Source: a virus. Taken from it: a stretch of DNA of 35,129 nt. Shown piece by piece: positions 1 through 9,097 of the stretch. The notes beneath the pieces were generated by a model. It was not told the origin of the DNA and searched no databases. It worked only from the letters and a program-made list of their open reading frames with translations. The translations under genes were made by a program, and so were the position numbers. How positions within the stretch are numbered: position 1 is the first letter of the stretch; each line of letters starts with the position of its first letter. The stretch lies in IMG/VR virus record IMGVR_UViG_3300042567_001028, positions 1-35,129 of that record. One strand, 5' to 3'.

Positions 1-3000
1 ATCATGGTTGATGATTTTTCTGGTTACTCAGCAGCTGATTCTGGAGTTGCAGACTTTAATGCATCTATCAATCGTAGAACAAAGCGTATGACAGCAAAAC
101 AAACTGTCAAAAACTTCCCGTTAAAGAGTTTGGCGTTAGCTTATAACATGGAAAAAGCAACAAGTAGTGCAATTTCTTTATTGAATTTTGCACGAACATC
201 ATCCGGTTATAACAACTACTTCTCTTTACCATACACATCAACAAATATTATTGCACAAAGATTGGCAAGTAGAACAGTCAATATTAATCCTTTCTCTGTC
301 ACAGAATCAAAAGGATTGGTTGCATTGTCACCTAACGTTGACAATTGGGTTGATACAACTTATTCTCCTTCACTATTAATTGTTGATCCGAATCTACACA
401 TTTGGCAAAGTTCAGACACAGTTAATACATTAGTGTCAGGTGATTGGCAAACAGTTGGTGGTACAACCACATTAGATAAACAAAATTCTTCAGAAACAAC
501 TTGGTCTAACGTAACTGGTGGCCGATTTACAGGTATAACAACAGAAAATGTTAAGCAAACAACTACATCATCAACATATAAAACTGTAACAAATCAAAGT
601 GGTACAGATATACTTGGTGCATATAGTAAACTAGACAATACTTATTCATTGAATAATGGTTACATTAATGACATTAGTATTCTACCGTGGATAAGACCGC
701 AAGAAATTACTATCAGTGCTGAAGGGATGTTATACAAGACAAAGGTTTATAGTTTCTTTGATACAATCAGTACAGACAAATACATCAAGAAAACAAATGA
801 AATTGAATTGACCAATGTTGTTGGCACATTCGAACCAAATGATATTGTTGGTTACTACTCAGCTGGCACTTTTGTACCAACAGGTATTGTTATTGGTGTA
901 TATGATTATCCAAACTCAAATAGTATGAGATTGTATGTTGCGGGTGACGGTAAAACTACAACATACCATAACGGAAATGCTTTAGTAAATTCCACATTTA
1001 ATGCTGAAGGTGTTTATCAAACCAGCACAGCACAAGGTACTTTCAGTAGTCAGAAACATAATGGTGGTCTGATTAGGGCTTTTGGTAGCACAACACAGTT
1101 AACATTATCAACACTTGCATCTTCAACAAACACAGACTATGTTGGCCAAACTTTATATATCAATAGTGGTACTGGCCAAGGACAATCAGCAGTAATCACC
1201 GGTTATAACGGAACATCTAAAGTGATTACATTGGCAACACCAATATCTTGTGCCGTTAATGACCTATACTCAATAGGAACATTTGTAACCAATGAAGAAG
1301 GTAGTTTTTTTGGTATATTTACAATACCTGCAAATACTTTCCACACAGGCACTAGAGTGTTCCGTATGGACAATCGTTTCAATGGAAACGAATCTACTAT
1401 AACGACATATGCAGAAGGTACATTCTATGCTTCCGGTTTACAAACAAATGCACAAAATATAGATTTCGGCGCATCACCTTCCGGAGCAAAAGACACATTC
1501 ACACAAAGTAAAAAAAGAGATGTAATAACTTACAAAACAACTGTTGATGTAACCACCACATCTTCATTTACATTTATCCCACCTGAGCCAAGAGATCCAG
1601 TAGCACAGACTTTCATCATAGATAAAGACAATTTTTCAAATGGTGCATTTATTACCTCTGTTAGAGTATTCTTTAAACAAAAACCAGCCAGTGATGCTGC
1701 GCCGGTAACATTATCAATTGTTGGAACACTCAATGGTTATCCAAATGGATCAACATTAGACAATTCGATTGTTATTCTACCAGCATACAAAATTAAAACC
1801 TCTGAATCTCCACAATATTTGGATGAAACTACATACACAGAATTTACTTTCAAATCACCTGTGTACATCCAATCCGAAGTGATGTATTCAATTGTTTTGA
1901 AATCATCCTCAAACGAATACTTATTATACACAGCCTCCAACGGAGACATAGCATTACCTTCTTCAGTTAAGAATCTTGCAACTGATCCATATCCAAGTTC
2001 AATTACAAAAATTGGTGCAGCACCTTATGTTGGATCATTATTCTTGTCACAAAATTCCCAAACATGGACAGCGGATCAAAACCAAAGTTTGATGTTTACT
2101 ATTGAACGTGCAAAATTTGACATAACAAAAACACCTTCAATTAGAATGATTGTTCCTAAAAAAATGCCACAAAGAACATTAGTGGAAAATCAAATTGATT
2201 ATTTCACAAATGCTAATACCATGGTCAACAATGTTGGTACAACTTCTGATGTTGACTTATTAGTTGATGCTTTCAACTTGACAACCACAGATTTTGTTCC
2301 TTCATCAACAGGTATTAATTACACATATTCCGCAACGCTTCAAAATGGCACCGATACCTCAGAGGTAAATATTAATCCAGGTAAATATGGTACAACAATG
2401 CACGAACACATTTATTTGAATGACAATAAAGGTCAAAGAATTATCAAGGCCAATTCAACAACATCTTTCTCGATGTATGCATACTTGATTTCAATTGACG
2501 ATGCGGTATCACCAATTATTTCTGATGCAGGCACTTCAGTATTCACAATCGAATATGATATCAACAACTGTGAATTGTCAAATGGTTTAATTTCTATCAC
2601 TAGTGGTGGTAGTGGTTACAATGTTCAAAACACAACAGTTACAATTTCACCACCAACTGGTAAAAATGGCGAACAAGCTTACGCATCAGCTAATGTGGTT
2701 GGTGGTGTTATTGATGCAATTTATATTACCACACCAGGTGCAGGTTACATCGAAACACCAACCATTACAATCGTTGATGCAAATAACACACCAGGAACTG
2801 GCGCAACAGCTGTTGTTGCCGGTGAAACTTCTGTTAGAGGTGGTCCAGCCGCAACAAGATACATCACTAAGAAGGTTGTATTGGAAGGTGGATTTGATTC
2901 AGGTGACCTAAATGTTTATTTGTCTGCATATCGTCCTTTGGGAACAGATGTTAACGTGTATTATAAAGTCTTGAGTAGAAATGATACACAAGGTTTTGAT

Positions 3001-3273
3001 GATGGTTATTGGCAGTTAATGACAAAAACAAACAGTAGTGATGGATTATATTCACAATCAAGAAATAACCTACATGAATACACATTTGCACCAGGAACTT
3101 TAGGTAAAGAACAAGGTTTTGTTTCTTATTTAAGTAACAATAGCCAAACATACTACACATTCAGTCAGTTTGCTATTAAAGTTGTATTAACAACGACAGA
3201 TAGTACCCTTGTTCCACATTTGTCTGACATGAGATGTATTGCTTTACCACCAAATACTAACACTGTATTCTAA
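1..3273 (+). CDS. Large baseplate/tail-fibre-base structural protein, C-terminal part (DUF4815-associated family), 5' partial
   Basis: The reading frame is open to the first base and the first ATG (position 4) looks internal: the residues after it (VDDFSGY, then an ASIN motif) resemble a region found well inside large T4-like cyanophage structural proteins of the DUF4815 type. The true start therefore probably lies upstream. Counting from that ATG, an early segment contains SRTVNINPF followed by LSP and a W-D motif, typical of this family. Residues about 531-660 begin DPVAQTF and include ITSVRVFF and SPVYIQSEVMYSIVLKSSSN, a conserved beta-rich block. Residues about 865-941 hold two GSGY/GAGY-type Gly-rich beta repeats. 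The protein probably acts in the virion baseplate or as a fibre base. It sits 2 nt upstream of the small coiled-coil gene and precedes the first long fibre. The structural role is likely; the exact baseplate position is inference. Confidence 0.72.
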   Translation: MMVDDFSGYSAADSGVADFNASINRRTKRMTAKQTVKNFPLKSLALAYNMEKATSSAISLLNFARTSSGYNNYFSLPYTSTNIIAQRLASRTVNINPFSVTESKGLVALSPNVDNWVDTTYSPSLLIVDPNLHIWQSSDTVNTLVSGDWQTVGGTTTLDKQNSSETTWSNVTGGRFTGITTENVKQTTTSSTYKTVTNQSGTDILGAYSKLDNTYSLNNGYINDISILPWIRPQEITISAEGMLYKTKVYSFFDTISTDKYIKKTNEIELTNVVGTFEPNDIVGYYSAGTFVPTGIVIGVYDYPNSNSMRLYVAGDGKTTTYHNGNALVNSTFNAEGVYQTSTAQGTFSSQKHNGGLIRAFGSTTQLTLSTLASSTNTDYVGQTLYINSGTGQGQSAVITGYNGTSKVITLATPISCAVNDLYSIGTFVTNEEGSFFGIFTIPANTFHTGTRVFRMDNRFNGNESTITTYAEGTFYASGLQTNAQNIDFGASPSGAKDTFTQSKKRDVITYKTTVDVTTTSSFTFIPPEPRDPVAQTFIIDKDNFSNGAFITSVRVFFKQKPASDAAPVTLSIVGTLNGYPNGSTLDNSIVILPAYKIKTSESPQYLDETTYTEFTFKSPVYIQSEVMYSIVLKSSSNEYLLYTASNGDIALPSSVKNLATDPYPSSITKIGAAPYVGSLFLSQNSQTWTADQNQSLMFTIERAKFDITKTPSIRMIVPKKMPQRTLVENQIDYFTNANTMVNNVGTTSDVDLLVDAFNLTTTDFVPSSTGINYTYSATLQNGTDTSEVNINPGKYGTTMHEHIYLNDNKGQRIIKANSTTSFSMYAYLISIDDAVSPIISDAGTSVFTIEYDINNCELSNGLISITSGGSGYNVQNTTVTISPPTGKNGEQAYASANVVGGVIDAIYITTPGAGYIETPTITIVDANNTPGTGATAVVAGETSVRGGPAATRYITKKVVLEGGFDSGDLNVYLSAYRPLGTDVNVYYKVLSRNDTQGFDDGYWQLMTKTNSSDGLYSQSRNNLHEYTFAPGTLGKEQGFVSYLSNNSQTYYTFSQFAIKVVLTTTDSTLVPHLSDMRCIALPPNTNTVF

Positions 3274-3275
3274 TT

Positions 3276-3497
3276 ATGCAACTACTGAAGGTACAAGGCA
3301 CTAAACTAGTGAGGGATCCTAGAAGTGGTGCCATTATCAACCAAGATAAAACAGGACTAGACGACTATCTGGCTAGGCGCCGTGGTATGGAGTCTCAAAA
3401 GGAAGAAATAAATAAAGTAAAGTCTGATATTACAGAAATGAAACAAGACATGACAGAAATAAAAAGTTTGTTACTAAAACTATTAGAAAAAGGTTAA
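3276..3497 (+). CDS. Small coiled-coil phage protein
   Basis: This is a 73-residue protein. The N-terminal part (LLKVQGTKLVRDPRSGAII) resembles short proteins encoded among structural genes of T4-like cyanophages, with a conserved pattern of a basic VRD motif, an aliphatic stretch and then an NYLA/DYLA-like segment. From about residue 40 to the end the sequence is charged with regular hydrophobic spacing (I, V, I, M, M, I, L, L, L), which suggests an amphipathic helix or coiled coil. The gene lies 2 nt after the large structural gene and 1 nt before the long fibre gene, so translational coupling with both is likely. Its function is not known. A small structural or assembly role is inferred from context only. 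Confidence 0.7.
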   Translation: MQLLKVQGTKLVRDPRSGAIINQDKTGLDDYLARRRGMESQKEEINKVKSDITEMKQDMTEIKSLLLKLLEKG

Positions 3498-3498
3498 A

Positions 3499-6400
3499 AT
3501 GGCTAATACAGTTACCTCATTAAGTTATGCCAATACATTCGGCCATTGGTTAACGTCAACCAATGCATTGATTGCTGAAAATAATGTATTGGCTAAAGAC
3601 AATTATGTGAAAGATTCAGGAACAATTTATCTTTCCGAAGGCACGTTGAATGCTTTACAATCTAACGGAAATGTTATTGTACAAAAAGTATTGAGTGTTC
3701 AAGGTGTTGGTTCATATGCTGTTGTACAGAATGATTTAACTGTTGAACGCCAAGGTTTATTTACAAACACAGAACTAAGTTTGATTACATCAGGTAGTGC
3801 AAACATTGCCAATGTGTTAAATGTTTTAGGTTCTGGATATGGATTAAGAGTAGCAAACAATGCTCGAGTTGCTGGAGATTTGTATGTTGGTGGTGACCTA
3901 GATTTAAATATTCTAGAAGCTCGTCAGAAAGTTAACACATCAACATTATCTGTTACTGGTTCAACGTTTACCAATAGACTGCAAGCAAATAATCAAGTTG
4001 TTACGGATGTACTTACTGCAAACAGTAGTATCTTCACAAGTCGTTTACAATCAAACACTTCTATAACAACCACAGAAATTCAGGCTAACACAGTTATTAA
4101 CGCTGCAACCATTTCTATAACAACTGGTATCTTTGGTAACTCGTTACAAGCAAACTCATCCGTAAACACATCAAATGCTTCTATTGTTAATACGTTGTAT
4201 GTAAGTAGAGTACAAGCAAACTCATCCGTAAACACATCAAATGTTTCTGTTGTAAATACAGTATTAGCTAATAACATAGTTGCAAATTCATCTATTCGTG
4301 TACCTGAAGCCTTCATATCAGGTAATGCATATGTGAGTAATAATTTCTTTGTAAACTCATCCACATATGTAGATGATAATGTTTATGCAGCAAACACAGT
4401 GTTCAGTGATATAGTATTTGCAAATACCGTTTACATACAAAATAATAGTCTCACTGTTGGTAACACCAACTCAACATCATTCTTTGCTGCAGCAAATATA
4501 ACCACACCAACATTACATTCAATAAATTCTTTTGGTGATTATCTTACTGCAAACTTACATATCTATACACCTTCAATAGACGTTGAGGGTACCACATTAA
4601 CTCAGACTGTTCAAGCAAATTCTTCAATGAATACATCCAACTCAAGTGTTGTTAACACCAGTTGGACAAAAAATTTAATTGCAAACACATTAATTACCAC
4701 TGCAGCTATAGCTGTAACAGGTAAAACTCATACCAATACTTTACAAGCCAATACATCAGCCAATACAGAAACTATATCTGTGACTCAGCGTGCATTGATT
4801 GACCAAGTACAGGCAAATACATCCGTTAATACACAAATTTTAAGTGTATCAACAACAGCATTTGCAAATAGACTAGAAGCAAACAGCATAGTCTTTACAC
4901 CATTATTAAATGTAACAGGTAATGTATTTGCAAATACATTACAATCAAATGTTTCTGTAAACACTGCAACGATGAGAGTGACACAAAAAATTGATGCTAA
5001 TGACGCATCAGTTTTTGTAAACAATTTACAAACTATCGGTCAGTTGTCTGTTGGTGGAGATTTTGTTATCAATGGTACAACAATCTATAACTCAAATGTG
5101 TTTACATTAAATGCATCATCAAATGAAGGACAATTTGCTTCCATCTCCATAAACAGAGGTGTTACTGGTGCAAACGCAGAAATTTTTTGGAACGAATCAC
5201 AAGAATGGTGGGAACTATATGGCGTAAACACTGGTGACTACTATAGAATCTTAACAAACGAACACCTTAGTGACGCATTGGATTCTACCAATCCATTGGT
5301 TATTGCATCATCATTGGCTGCAAACACATTAGATGCAAAAATACAAACAGCAAATAATTATTTTACATCAGTCACAAATTCAACCAACACTTTTGCCAAC
5401 GGTGCCTTTGTAAGAGCCAACTCATCTTATGCGGCTCAAAATACAACCGCATCATTTGCGAACGCATCATTTAGACATGCAAACGCAGCATATGAATCTG
5501 CAAACAATGTGGCACCTCAAGTTGCACCAGCATTTGCACAGGCCAATGCAGCATTTGAAAAGGCAAACAGTGTTATTTCTTCAATTCGTGGAACAACAGG
5601 CTCAATTTCTGCAAATGCAGCAGGTATTACTTTAAAGAGTAACAATGGTATTATTATATTTGCCACAAATGATAATGATACTGGTAACACATTGTCCATT
5701 AGCACATCACAAGACCTAACCACAACAGGTTCACCAACCTTTGCTGCACTGTCACTGACAACACCACTACAGGTTGGCCAAGGCGGTACAGGAACATCAT
5801 CCTACGCATCATTATTTGGTTTGACTGTCACTGCTGCAGCAGGTTCAGGTGCCGCAGGAAAAGTTTTGGGTACAGATGGTGCAGGTGGTTATTCTTGGGT
5901 AACCGGTGGCACAGGTGAAGGTGGAGGTGGCACACAACCGGGTTCTAGAATTTCATCATCACGTTTATCATATACTGGTGACAGCCTCACAACCAAATTT
6001 ACTACACCAACCTTTAGTGTTGGTACACAACTAAGAACATATATTAACGGTGTGCGTCAATTAGAATCCGAATATTTCGCATTCACTTCAAACTCAATTG
6101 TTCAGTTCACAAGCGCACCAGTAACAGGTGATAAGATATTGGTCGAGGTTGATGGTTATGCAGTGTATGAATACTTTGCAAACAACATTGTTTATGGTCC
6201 TGCGTCAGGTGATATGGTTGGTTCAACAATTCAAGATGCAATTGACAACCTAGAAACTAGAAAGATGCCAATAGTTGGTGGCACATTCACTGGTCGTGTT
6301 GCTGGTTTGACAATGCCGATAAACTTAGCATCGAATACTGTGTTTGCGACAACCGCATATGTGACTAATCATGCAAATTCAGGTTACACACTTACACATA

Positions 6401-7731
6401 GTATCACTGGTAATGCAGGCACAGTAACAAATGGATTGTATTCAAGTAGTTCATATGCCGATCCAATTTGGTTAACAAGTCTCGCAACATCAAAACTTTC
6501 TGGTATAATTTCTGATACCAACTTAAATAATTCTGGTGTAGGTGCAACAGGTTATGGCACAGCAAGTTCAATACCAAAATTTGTTGTTGATGCAAAAGGT
6601 AGAATTACTAGTGCATCTAACGTTGCAATTCAAATTGCGACTTCACAAATTACTGGTTATCCAACTTTTGCAGCATCTGCTACAACAGATACAACCAATG
6701 CAGGTAACATCAGTTCAGGAACATTGGCTGATGCAAGACTAGCATCAACCGCAGTAAGTGTTGGATCATATGGTGGTAATAATAGGGTTGGACGTTTTAC
6801 TGTTGATGCAAAAGGCAGACTTACTGCTGCTAGTGAACAACAAATTTCAATTACCAAGTCACAAATTTCCGACTTCCCGACCATTCCAGATACAACTAAT
6901 GCAAGTAACATTACATCCGGAACATTGGCTGATGCAAGACTACCATCAGGCATAGCAAAATTATCAGGTGCGGCATTTACTGGAGCAGTAACAGTAACTG
7001 GAAGTGGTTATGCAGCATTAACCACATCCGGTGATATCTATGCTTATAGAAGTGGTGGAACAACAGGCGTTGTTTTCTTGAATAGTGCGGGTAGTAGATA
7101 TCTATATTGGGACGGTAGCAAATATTATATGCCTGGTGGAGGACTTCAAGTAAATGGTTCTGATGTTTTAAACACAAGTGATACTTTCAGTATCACAGGT
7201 ACAAGAAACCATTTATCATCCACCTCGGTGAATTATGGTGGCCAAGCGGGAACATTGGTGGCTTATGGTAATAGTGGTGCTGTTGGTACAAACCATGCAA
7301 CTATGTCTTTCCACAGACCAGGTGCATATGCTATCAATATGGGTCTCGACAACGACAACGTGTTTAGAATTGGTGGATGGTCTGCATCTGCAAATAGATT
7401 CCAAATGGACATGTCAGGTAACTTGACGATGGCAGGCAACGTAACTGCTTTCTCTGATATTAGATTAAAAACAAACATTCAAACAATCGAAAACGCTTTA
7501 GATAAAGTGATGAATATGCGTGGTGTTTCTTTTGAAAGAATTGATAATGGTGAAAAGAACATTGGTGTTATTGCACAAGAAATAAAAGAAGTTCTTCCAG
7601 AAGTTGTTATGCAACATGAAGGTGAAGACCAGTTTATGTCAGTATCTTATGGCAACATTGTTGGTGTTTTGATTGAAGCAATTAAAGAACTTAAAGCAGA
7701 GATTGAAGTATTAAAAGGACAGAATAAATGA
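3499..7731 (+). CDS. Long tail fibre/tailspike-like protein with C-terminal S74 autoproteolytic chaperone domain
   Basis: This is a 1410-residue protein. The N-terminus contains YANTFGHW and NALIAENN, probably the virion attachment segment. Residues about 140-530 are built of a repeat of about 22 residues (VNTS..S..NT.....QANSS), which suggests a beta-solenoid or triple-stranded shaft. An Ala-Asn heptad block follows (about 632-692), then a GQGGTGTSS motif, a T-GD-F-type beta domain (about 825-890), two copies of a DAKGRITSAS repeat, and an SFHRPGAYAINMGLDNDN tip. The last 92 residues are an intramolecular chaperone of the S74 family: the motif S-D-I-R-L-K places Ser1319 and Lys1324 with the +5 spacing of the known Ser-Lys dyad, followed by IGVIAQEIKEVLPE and a terminal coiled coil. 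By family knowledge this domain drives trimer folding and then cleaves itself off before the Ser. The gene overlaps the next one by ATGA. Confidence 0.87.
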   Translation: MANTVTSLSYANTFGHWLTSTNALIAENNVLAKDNYVKDSGTIYLSEGTLNALQSNGNVIVQKVLSVQGVGSYAVVQNDLTVERQGLFTNTELSLITSGSANIANVLNVLGSGYGLRVANNARVAGDLYVGGDLDLNILEARQKVNTSTLSVTGSTFTNRLQANNQVVTDVLTANSSIFTSRLQSNTSITTTEIQANTVINAATISITTGIFGNSLQANSSVNTSNASIVNTLYVSRVQANSSVNTSNVSVVNTVLANNIVANSSIRVPEAFISGNAYVSNNFFVNSSTYVDDNVYAANTVFSDIVFANTVYIQNNSLTVGNTNSTSFFAAANITTPTLHSINSFGDYLTANLHIYTPSIDVEGTTLTQTVQANSSMNTSNSSVVNTSWTKNLIANTLITTAAIAVTGKTHTNTLQANTSANTETISVTQRALIDQVQANTSVNTQILSVSTTAFANRLEANSIVFTPLLNVTGNVFANTLQSNVSVNTATMRVTQKIDANDASVFVNNLQTIGQLSVGGDFVINGTTIYNSNVFTLNASSNEGQFASISINRGVTGANAEIFWNESQEWWELYGVNTGDYYRILTNEHLSDALDSTNPLVIASSLAANTLDAKIQTANNYFTSVTNSTNTFANGAFVRANSSYAAQNTTASFANASFRHANAAYESANNVAPQVAPAFAQANAAFEKANSVISSIRGTTGSISANAAGITLKSNNGIIIFATNDNDTGNTLSISTSQDLTTTGSPTFAALSLTTPLQVGQGGTGTSSYASLFGLTVTAAAGSGAAGKVLGTDGAGGYSWVTGGTGEGGGGTQPGSRISSSRLSYTGDSLTTKFTTPTFSVGTQLRTYINGVRQLESEYFAFTSNSIVQFTSAPVTGDKILVEVDGYAVYEYFANNIVYGPASGDMVGSTIQDAIDNLETRKMPIVGGTFTGRVAGLTMPINLASNTVFATTAYVTNHANSGYTLTHSITGNAGTVTNGLYSSSSYADPIWLTSLATSKLSGIISDTNLNNSGVGATGYGTASSIPKFVVDAKGRITSASNVAIQIATSQITGYPTFAASATTDTTNAGNISSGTLADARLASTAVSVGSYGGNNRVGRFTVDAKGRLTAASEQQISITKSQISDFPTIPDTTNASNITSGTLADARLPSGIAKLSGAAFTGAVTVTGSGYAALTTSGDIYAYRSGGTTGVVFLNSAGSRYLYWDGSKYYMPGGGLQVNGSDVLNTSDTFSITGTRNHLSSTSVNYGGQAGTLVAYGNSGAVGTNHATMSFHRPGAYAINMGLDNDNVFRIGGWSASANRFQMDMSGNLTMAGNVTAFSDIRLKTNIQTIENALDKVMNMRGVSFERIDNGEKNIGVIAQEIKEVLPEVVMQHEGEDQFMSVSYGNIVGVLIEAIKELKAEIEVLKGQNK
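4145..4243 (+). repeat. Exact 33-nt direct repeat within the 22-residue fibre repeat
   Basis: Positions 4145-4177 and 4211-4243 are identical over 33 nt, 66 nt (22 codons) apart. They belong to a longer run of diverged 22-residue repeats in the shaft of the S74 fibre. Confidence 0.8.
5392..5574 (+). repeat. Ala-Asn heptad repeat block in the S74 fibre
   Basis: A short tract (FANGAFVRANSSYAAQNT and following heptads) links the 22-residue repeat shaft to the distal domains. It is the same repeat family as in the large fibres. Confidence 0.78.
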
Positions 7732-8717
7732 CAACAAAGATAACGCCATCAGTACTGGCAAACACAGCAGTGACTGCTGGTACCTATGGTGATGCCACAC
7801 AAATACCAACAATTGTAACTGATGCTCAAGGTAGAATTACATCAGCGTCACAACAGGCTGTTGCAATAACTACAAGTCAAGTAACGTCCGGTACATTTGC
7901 TGATGCAAGGTTGCCAGACAAAGTAACTGCAACATCGGTTGGTTCTCCAAGTCAAGTTTCTCGTTTTACTGTTGATGCTAAAGGTAGGATCACTTCAGCA
8001 AACAGTACACCAATTCAAATTGCAACTTCACAGATTACTAGTTATCCAAATTTTGTAGCGTCAGCAACCACGGATACTACAGTTGCTGATAACATTACAT
8101 CAGGTACCTTACCTGCGGCTAGATTACCAACAACAGCAGTAACTGTTGGAACATATGGTTTTGCAGCTGGTTCCGCATATTCAAGATTTGTGGTCGATTC
8201 TTATGGTAGAATTACATCAGCAGCCAACGTTGCAATATCAATATCATCTTCACAAGTTACTGGTTTGGCCACGTCAGCAACGACAGACACAACAGATGCA
8301 GCTAATATAAACACAGGATTTTTACCATCTGCTAGACTAACTATAACAGGTGTAACGGCTGGCTCACTTGGGTCACAAGCCTTTGTGCCAAGATTCACCG
8401 TTGATAACAGAGGTAGACTTACTTCAGCAAACAATATTGCAATTTTAATTAACGCATCAGCTGTTGCAGGTTTAGCTTCAGTGGCTACCTCAGGTTCTTA
8501 CTTTGATTTATCAGATAAACCTTCTATTCCTACCACAATAAATACATTAACCACTGGTTATCCGATAGGTTCAATTTATATGAACGGATTGAACAGTGCT
8601 AATCCAAATACATTGTTTGGTTTTGGTACCTGGGTAGCAGTTACCAACACAGCCTTTGCCACAGCAAATACAACACCGGACATTGATCCATTATATGTTT
8701 GGATGCGAACCGAATAA
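7728..8717 (+). CDS. Tail-fibre paralogue with gp10/collar-type C-terminal domain
   Basis: This is a 329-residue protein whose ATG overlaps the stop of the preceding fibre gene (ATGA), so the two are probably translationally coupled. It has no obvious N-terminal anchor. Most of it consists of repeats of the form TVGTYG...P.I.TDAQGRITSAS...I..SQ(I/V)T....ATTDTT.A.NI.SGTLP.ARL. These match the repeats near the C-terminus of the upstream fibre, so it looks like a duplicated fibre end. The final 60 residues (YPIGSIYMNG, NP..LFGFGTWV, and YVWMRTE at the end) match the C-terminal fold of T4 gp10 and phage collar proteins. It may be a second fibre subunit, a tip or a short fibre. The family relationship is visible in the sequence; the location in the virion is inferred. 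Confidence 0.78.
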   Translation: MTTKITPSVLANTAVTAGTYGDATQIPTIVTDAQGRITSASQQAVAITTSQVTSGTFADARLPDKVTATSVGSPSQVSRFTVDAKGRITSANSTPIQIATSQITSYPNFVASATTDTTVADNITSGTLPAARLPTTAVTVGTYGFAAGSAYSRFVVDSYGRITSAANVAISISSSQVTGLATSATTDTTDAANINTGFLPSARLTITGVTAGSLGSQAFVPRFTVDNRGRLTSANNIAILINASAVAGLASVATSGSYFDLSDKPSIPTTINTLTTGYPIGSIYMNGLNSANPNTLFGFGTWVAVTNTAFATANTTPDIDPLYVWMRTE

Positions 8718-8719
8718 CT

Positions 8720-8727
8720 GATAAATA
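8720..8727 (+). promoter_or_regulatory. Putative T4-type late promoter GATAAATA
   Basis: The octamer matches 7 of 8 bases of the T4 late-promoter core TATAAATA and starts 27 nt before the ATG at 8747, in a 29-nt intergenic gap. T4-like phages recognise this core with their late sigma factor. An AAAGGGG purine tract downstream probably serves as the ribosome binding site. Confidence 0.55.
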
Positions 8728-8746
8728 CCTCTAAAGGGGTTAAAAA

Positions 8747-9088
8747 ATGCCAGCAGGTTATCAAGAATTATTTTTAGAACAAGGTTCAAGCTTCAATACA
8801 TCCGTAGCATTGGATGAGGCTGACGGTACACCTTTTCAATTAGTTAATTGCCAAATTAAAGCTGTGATGAAAAAATCATACTATTCAAGTAACACAACAG
8901 CGCAATTCGTTATAACTATTAATGATCCAACTGAAGGCATCATGGTTATGTCTTTACCATATGCAAACACAGCAAATATTTCTGCTGGTAGATATGTATA
9001 TGATGTTGTTATAAAAGATTCTTCTAACAATGTTACAAGGGTTTTAGAAGGAATTGTGAACGTATTGCCTCAAGTTACTGTATTTTAA
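8747..9088 (+). CDS. Small beta-sandwich structural protein (BppU-N-like)
   Basis: This is a 113-residue protein. It begins with a short acidic/aromatic segment (YQELFLEQGSSF) and continues as alternating strands with the motifs VNCQIKAVMKKSYYSS, FVITINDPTEGIMVMSL and ISAGRYVYDVVI, ending VLEGIVNVLPQVTVF. This pattern (an ordered list of strands, then an AGRYVYDV motif, then a R-V-x-E-G strand) is common to small proteins of T4-like aquatic phages and resembles the N-terminal Ig-like domain of lactococcal phage BppU baseplate proteins. It is likely an accessory baseplate or fibre-connecting protein. A late-promoter-like octamer and purine-rich ribosome binding site precede it, and the next gene begins 9 nt downstream. 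The fold assignment is moderately supported; the role is inferred. Confidence 0.72.
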   Translation: MPAGYQELFLEQGSSFNTSVALDEADGTPFQLVNCQIKAVMKKSYYSSNTTAQFVITINDPTEGIMVMSLPYANTANISAGRYVYDVVIKDSSNNVTRVLEGIVNVLPQVTVF

Positions 9089-9097
9089 AGGAACATC

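Noticed and set aside
3407-3414. AATAAATA inside the small coiled-coil gene (also 8537-8544 inside the collar-type fibre)
   Set aside because: These lie in coding sequence 92 and 210 nt before the next ATG and are expected by chance in AT-rich DNA; I keep only the intergenic sites.
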